Source of the DNA: Chloroflexota bacterium
GTDB lineage: Bacteria; Chloroflexota; Anaerolineae; Aggregatilineales; Phototrophicaceae
Direction of reading: 5' to 3'
DNA length: 7,795 bases
Assembly: GCA_010092805.1 (NCBI GenBank)
Contig: JAADYY010000103.1
Location: 1-7,795 of the forward strand
Position numbers and translations under genes: made by a program. Below the pieces are notes generated by a model. That model made no database searches. It was not told the DNA's origin and worked only from the letters and a program-made list of their open reading frames with translations. This document shows positions 5,080-7,795 of this stretch, piece by piece. Every line of letters starts with the position of its first letter. The first letter of the stretch is position 1.

Positions 5080-5604
5080 GTGAAGCAGCACATCAACGGG
5101 TACATCGGCAATCGTGTCCTTAAGCTTAACGTTGGTTTCTTGCTTAGTGCCGGGCCTGGTCACAGCCATGAGACCGAATTCGATGTACCGCGCGTGCGGG
5201 TGGCCGAAGATGTTGATCTTGCGTATTTGCGTGGGGTCGCACGCCTCAGCCGCACCAAAGAGGGTATTCTCGTTCAGGGGGATTTACACGCCGGGGTCGA
5301 AAGCGAGTGCATTCGCTGCCTCGACTCCATCGAGCAGGATGTGGTTATCTCGCTGGAGGAACTCTACGCCTATCTGTCGCCGAAAGCCTCAGAGTTTAGT
5401 ATTGGCGATGATGCCATCCTAGATCTGTCGCCGCTGCTGCGCGCCGAAGCCATCATCGCGGATACACGCGGCGGGTTGTGCCGCCCCGACTGCCGGGGCC
5501 TGTGCGCAGACTGCGGGAGCAACCTGAACCATGATACCTGCACCTGCGCGCTCGACAACATCGACCCGCGTCTGGCGAAGCTGAGGGAACTGCTCGACAA
5601 GTAA
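5080..5604 (+). CDS. yceD: YceD/DUF177 family protein (23S rRNA accumulation protein)
   Basis: This 174-residue protein is of the YceD/DUF177 family, which in other bacteria and chloroplasts is linked to 23S rRNA accumulation or processing and is commonly encoded just before rpmF (ribosomal protein L32). Family features are C-I-R-C-L (Cys77, Cys80), the LDLSPLLRAEAIIA block (114-127), and a C-terminal cysteine cluster (134, 138, 142, 145, 154, 156) in LCADCGSNLN...CTC that probably binds zinc. The DPRLAKLRELL tail is also typical. Length is normal and the protein looks intact. The start is GTG, supported by GAGG (5070-5073) six bases upstream. rpmF does not follow; the next gene is a sigma factor 102 bases downstream. 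The TTGACA promoter and structured leader upstream suggest individual control of this gene. Confidence 0.88.
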   Translation: MKQHINGYIGNRVLKLNVGFLLSAGPGHSHETEFDVPRVRVAEDVDLAYLRGVARLSRTKEGILVQGDLHAGVESECIRCLDSIEQDVVISLEELYAYLSPKASEFSIGDDAILDLSPLLRAEAIIADTRGGLCRPDCRGLCADCGSNLNHDTCTCALDNIDPRLAKLRELLDK

Positions 5605-5608
5605 GACC

Positions 5609-5622
5609 GCGCGCTTGCGCGC
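5609..5622 (+). other. GC hairpin just after yceD
   Basis: GCGCG (5609-5613), loop CTTG, CGCGC (5618-5622) begins 5 bases after the yceD stop. There is no T-run, so it is a poor intrinsic terminator and may instead be a processing or stability element between yceD and the sigma gene. Confidence 0.35.
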
Positions 5623-5668
5623 CTGTATCGTTCACGAACTCATCGCACTCTTGCTGTATTGTTCATCG

Positions 5669-5690
5669 ACATCTAGTTTACATCTAGTTG
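5669..5690 (+). promoter_or_regulatory. Tandem 11-bp direct repeat before the sigma gene
   Basis: ACATCTAGTT occurs at 5669-5678 and 5680-5689. The 11-bp period places both copies on the same DNA face. The repeat ends about 5 bases before the AAAGGGG ribosome-binding site (5694-5700). Promoter boxes around it are weak (TTGCTG at 5651, TAGTTT at 5674). It may be an operator, a start-site region or a replication-slippage duplication. Confidence 0.35.
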
Positions 5691-5706
5691 TGTAAAGGGG
5701 CGCACC

Positions 5707-6804
5707 TTGACCGACTACGATCATACTTTTGATTCCCAGTTGGATTTTATCTCATCAGATTTTATCGACGACGATCATGCTGACCAATTAGACGATGATC
5801 ACCTGGACACAGGGTTCATCACCGACCCCTGGACAGAGGACGCACTCGAAGACGAGCTGGACGACGCCCAACTCGAAGACGATTACGATCTCATGGGGTT
5901 GCCATCCAACGATACCGTTGGGCTGTACCTCAAGGAAATGGCGCGCGTGCCGCTGCTGAGCACCGAAGAAGAGATCGACCTCGCCATGCGCATCGAAGCC
6001 GGCGAAGAAGCCGCCCGCAAGCTCGCCCAGAACCCCAATCATCCCTGCGCCGCCGACTGGCAGCACCTCATTCAAGATGGCCTGAACGCGCGCGAACACC
6101 TCATTAAAGCCAATACCCGCCTCGTCGTTTCCATCGCCAAAAAATATATGACACGCGGCCTGCCCTTCCTCGATTTGATCCAGGAAGGCAACCTGGGTTT
6201 GATGAAGGCGGTTGAAAAATTTGAATACCAGCGCGGCTACCGCTTCAGCACCTACGCGACCTGGTGGATTCGCCAGACGATCACCCGTGCCATCGCTGAT
6301 CAAGGCCGGACGATCCGCGTGCCCGTCCACATGAGCGACCGCATCCGGCGGCTGTACAAGGTCGCGCGGCAGCTTGAGCAGGAACACGGGCGCAAACCGA
6401 CCGCCGAAGAGATCGCCCATGAGATGGACATCGACCCGCGTAAAGTCCGCTGGATGCTGCGCGTGTCGTGGCAGCCGCTGAGTCTCGAAAGCCCAGTGGG
6501 TGAAGACGACGATAGCGAATTCGGCCACTTCATCGAAAACGAAGCCGTCCCCAGCCCAGCCCAGAGCACCTATGACAAGATGCTGCGCGAAAAGCTGGAA
6601 GCGCTGCTCAATACGCTGTCGCCGCGTGAGGCGCGGATTCTGCGGCTGCGCTTCGGGTTGCACAACGGGCGCGCACATACGCTTGAGGAGGTGGGGCAGA
6701 AATTCGGCCTCACCCGCGAACGCATCCGGCAGATCGAAGGGCGAGCGCTCCGGCGGCTGCGTCACCCGCGCCGGAGCCGGCAGCTCCGCGACTATCTCAC
6801 CTGA
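5707..6804 (+). CDS. rpoD: RNA polymerase sigma-70 factor, primary (RpoD/SigA) type
   Basis: This 365-residue sigma factor directs RNA polymerase to -35/-10 promoters. Region 1.2 spans about 69-103 (DTVGLYLKEMARVPLL). Region 2 spans about 134-204 and includes DLIQEGNLGLMKAVEKFEYQRGYRFSTYATWWIRQ split as 2.1-2.4 for core binding and -10 recognition and melting. Region 3 spans about 213-290. Region 4 spans about 300-363, with helix-turn-helix TLEEVGQKFGLTRERIRQIEGRALRRLR for the -35 box. The ending RHPRRSRQLRDYL is characteristic of primary sigma factors. Residues 1-75 are very acidic (26 Asp/Glu, no Lys or Arg), standing where region 1.1 would be. It starts at TTG with AAAGGGG six bases upstream. 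It could be an alternative group 2 sigma if the genome has several. It lies 102 bases after yceD and may share its transcript. Confidence 0.88.
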   Translation: MTDYDHTFDSQLDFISSDFIDDDHADQLDDDHLDTGFITDPWTEDALEDELDDAQLEDDYDLMGLPSNDTVGLYLKEMARVPLLSTEEEIDLAMRIEAGEEAARKLAQNPNHPCAADWQHLIQDGLNAREHLIKANTRLVVSIAKKYMTRGLPFLDLIQEGNLGLMKAVEKFEYQRGYRFSTYATWWIRQTITRAIADQGRTIRVPVHMSDRIRRLYKVARQLEQEHGRKPTAEEIAHEMDIDPRKVRWMLRVSWQPLSLESPVGEDDDSEFGHFIENEAVPSPAQSTYDKMLREKLEALLNTLSPREARILRLRFGLHNGRAHTLEEVGQKFGLTRERIRQIEGRALRRLRHPRRSRQLRDYLT

Positions 6805-6835
6805 GATTCGCCTCGATAACCAGATCGACGCTGCT

Positions 6836-6858
6836 AGCCGATCACCCGGTGATCGGCT
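6836..6858. terminator. Bidirectional terminator between convergent sigma and epimerase genes
   Basis: AGCCGATCAC (6836-6845) and GTGATCGGCT (6849-6858) form a perfect 10-bp stem with a 3-nt loop. It lies 31 bases after the sigma stop and 14 bases beyond the epimerase stop on the other strand. Only a short GGTTTG follows on the plus strand, so termination may not rely on a U-tract. Confidence 0.6.
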
Positions 6859-6872
6859 GGTTTGCGTTGCGC

Positions 6873-7436
6873 TCAGCGCGGCAGCCGCTCCGCCGGGAGG
6901 TCACGCAGGCGCGGATTCTGAAGATCGCGGTTGGAAAGCACCGGCGCATCGACAGCCCAGGCCAGCCGCAGGTCGGGGTCATCCCAGGCGACGCCGTGTT
7001 CGTCGCTGCCATCGTAATATTGATTGACCAGATACGACAGGCCAACGGTCGTCAGGCCCAGGAACCCGTGCGCCACCCCCGTTGGGATGAGCAGCCCGCT
7101 GGGATCGTCGGCGTGCAGGTCGAAGACCGCCGTCTTGAGGTACGTCGCCGAAGACGGGCGCAGATCCGCCAGCCCTACGCGGATCGCGCCGCGCGCCAAC
7201 CACCAATAATCGACCTGATGGCGGTGAAAATGCAGCCCCCGCAGCACCTGCGCCGCGCTCTCGGAAAAATTCCCCTGCATATACGTCCAATCGATCCAAG
7301 GGAACCACTCGCGGCGGAAGGTTTCCATGAAGCGCCCGCGCGGGTCGGCGAACGCCTTGAGTTTCACCGTGTACACCCCGGCAATCGCCTCGTGCTCCTG
7401 GGCCGGCGTCGTGGGCGCATTCGTCTGGCTCTGCAT
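6873..7436 (-). CDS. RmlC-like dTDP-4-dehydrorhamnose 3,5-epimerase family protein
   Basis: This 187-residue cupin of the RmlC family typically epimerises C3 and/or C5 of dTDP-4-keto-6-deoxyglucose. Family features are DPRGRFMETF (31-40), VLRGLHF (64-70) with the catalytic base His69, LLIPTGVAHGFLGL (115-128), NQYYDGSDEHGVAWDDPDL (138-156) with the catalytic-type Tyr, and SNRDLQNPRL with Asp171, the likely His partner. One departure is that the QxKLVRV segment after RGLH is shortened by about three residues and reads QVDYWWLARG, so the usual Lys is Asp76. It may thus be a single-centre epimerase or act on another sugar. The start ATG 7436 is preceded by AAGGA about 9 bases upstream. It is convergent with the sigma gene and alone here, without rmlA, rmlB or rmlD. 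I therefore give no rmlC symbol. Confidence 0.82.
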   Translation of the reverse strand: MQSQTNAPTTPAQEHEAIAGVYTVKLKAFADPRGRFMETFRREWFPWIDWTYMQGNFSESAAQVLRGLHFHRHQVDYWWLARGAIRVGLADLRPSSATYLKTAVFDLHADDPSGLLIPTGVAHGFLGLTTVGLSYLVNQYYDGSDEHGVAWDDPDLRLAWAVDAPVLSNRDLQNPRLRDLPAERLPR

Positions 7437-7460
7437 CAGGTTGTGTCCTTGGTTGCCCCG

Positions 7461-7488
7461 GCAATACAGATCTCATCTTAACGCTCAA
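7461..7488 (-). promoter_or_regulatory. Weak promoter candidate of the epimerase gene
   Basis: On the minus strand TTGAGC (7488-7483) is followed after 16 bp by TATTGC (7466-7461), which would start transcription about 20 bases before the ATG. The -35 matches at 4 of 6 positions and the -10 at only 3 of 6. Confidence 0.25.
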
Positions 7489-7522
7489 TCGTGCGGATGT
7501 CCAACCGCCCCACCGCGCGGGT

Positions 7523-7627
7523 GCATTCGGATTCTGGGGCAAGCAAAGCCCTGCGGGTGACTGCCGCCCTCACCCGCAATCCCGTTCCCGACCGCGCCTG
7601 CGGCGTTGGGCACGGGGGAGGCACGGC
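7523..7627 (-). repeat. Composite palindromic repeat, copy C
   Basis: Read on the minus strand this copy parallels copy B. A GC-rich hairpin portion with CCCCCG...CGCCG-AGGC-CGGTCG and GGGTGAGGGC is followed by a 22-bp tail (7523-7544) identical to 2707-2728. Its own stems are TGCGGGTGA/TCACCCGCA (7552-7560 with 7570-7578, perfect 9 bp), CCCGTTCCC/GGGCACGGG (7581-7589 with 7608-7616, 8 of 9) and an inner CCGC/GCGG (7592-7595, 7600-7603). The arms have diverged from copy B while the tail has not. Confidence 0.65.
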
Positions 7628-7672
7628 GTCTGGCAAAGTTTCTAGATAAATATATATGTACAAAGCGCATTC

Positions 7673-7703
7673 CCCCGCTCCCCGCGAAGCTGTGGGAGCG
7701 GGG
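7673..7703. repeat. Palindromic repeat, copy D
   Basis: CCCCGCTCCC (7673-7682) and GGGAGCGGGG (7694-7703) form a perfect 10-bp stem with an 11-nt loop, followed by TGAGGGCGC. The arm sequence matches the inner arms of copies A and B, and the GGGGTGAGGGC flank matches copy B at 2686-2696. The shared GCTCCC/GGGAGC core marks it as the same family, lacking the 22-bp tail. Confidence 0.65.
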
Positions 7704-7795
7704 TGAGGGCGCTACCGGGCCACCAACGACCAAAACCGCAGCACAAATTTACTGCGATGCCCCCCACCGCGCGCCGCCGTAAGAGATGTTGTTGG

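Larger units (their letters stand above)
7441..7795. other. Repeat-filled intergenic region upstream of the epimerase gene
   Basis: These 355 bases contain the epimerase ribosome-binding site and a weak promoter candidate, composite repeat copy C, an AT-rich island with alternating TA (7640-7660), hairpin copy D, and an uninformative end. Two open frames touch the right edge: plus strand from ATG 7757, and minus strand from the edge to a TAG at 7712-7714. Neither has a ribosome-binding site or recognisable protein sequence, so no gene is called. Confidence 0.65.

Noticed and set aside
5788..6765. 325-codon minus-strand open frame opposite the sigma gene
   Set aside because: The plus-strand frame encodes an intact sigma-70 protein. 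The antisense frame is explained by codon bias.
7757..7795. Possible start of a plus-strand gene (MPPTARRR...) at the right edge
   Set aside because: No ribosome-binding site and only 13 codons visible. It cannot be distinguished from chance.
7712..7795. Possible C-terminal fragment of a minus-strand gene entering from the right edge
   Set aside because: Only 27 codons are visible, without a recognisable motif. It would end 8 bases before hairpin D, which is suggestive but insufficient.

Overview
The window is GC-rich bacterial DNA carrying eight protein genes, five on the plus strand and three on the minus strand. There is no rRNA, no convincing tRNA and no transposase. The protein set fits a Chloroflexota-like (Anaerolineae-type) genome: a YceD/DUF177 protein beside a primary-type sigma factor, GC-biased codon use, GTG and TTG starts, and GC-rich palindromic repeats between genes. 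That placement is an inference from general impression, not from a database match.

Layout. Bases 1-163 hold a palindromic repeat (copy A) and the ribosome-binding site of a J-domain/coiled-coil protein (164-976, +). This gene converges, with a 4-base stop overlap, on a two-gene minus-strand unit: a left-handed beta-helix sugar acetyltransferase (1905-2462), then a GS-type nucleotidyltransferase (973-1908) joined to it by an ATGA stop/start overlap. A 381-base divergent region (2463-2843) follows, with a tandem 13-bp repeat, composite repeat copy B and an AT-rich patch. Next come a LOG-family phosphoribohydrolase (2844-3392, +) and a 12-helix MFS transporter (3485-4735, +). A gene-free stretch (4736-5079) contains a probable terminator, a single CRISPR-repeat-like sequence, a TTGACA promoter candidate and a hairpin-rich leader. 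The leader precedes yceD (5080-5604, +), and the sigma factor follows (5707-6804, +). A strong palindromic terminator separates the sigma gene from a convergent RmlC-like epimerase (6873-7436, -). The last 355 bases carry repeat copies C and D and no supportable gene.

How the genes relate. YceD (23S rRNA/L32-associated in other bacteria) and the sigma factor are housekeeping genes in tandem, possibly co-transcribed. The acetyltransferase and the RmlC-like epimerase both belong to nucleotide-sugar families, but they lie in separate transcription units with no other sugar genes here, so a shared pathway is only suggested. The LOG and MFS genes are stand-alone.

Best leads: (1) a 37-nt sequence at 4890-4926 built like a CRISPR direct repeat but present once, downstream of a possible promoter; (2) a composite palindromic element with a perfectly conserved 22-bp tail, sitting in the same orientation upstream of both LOG and the epimerase gene; (3) the structured leader before yceD. 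I see no clear evidence of a complete new multi-gene system.
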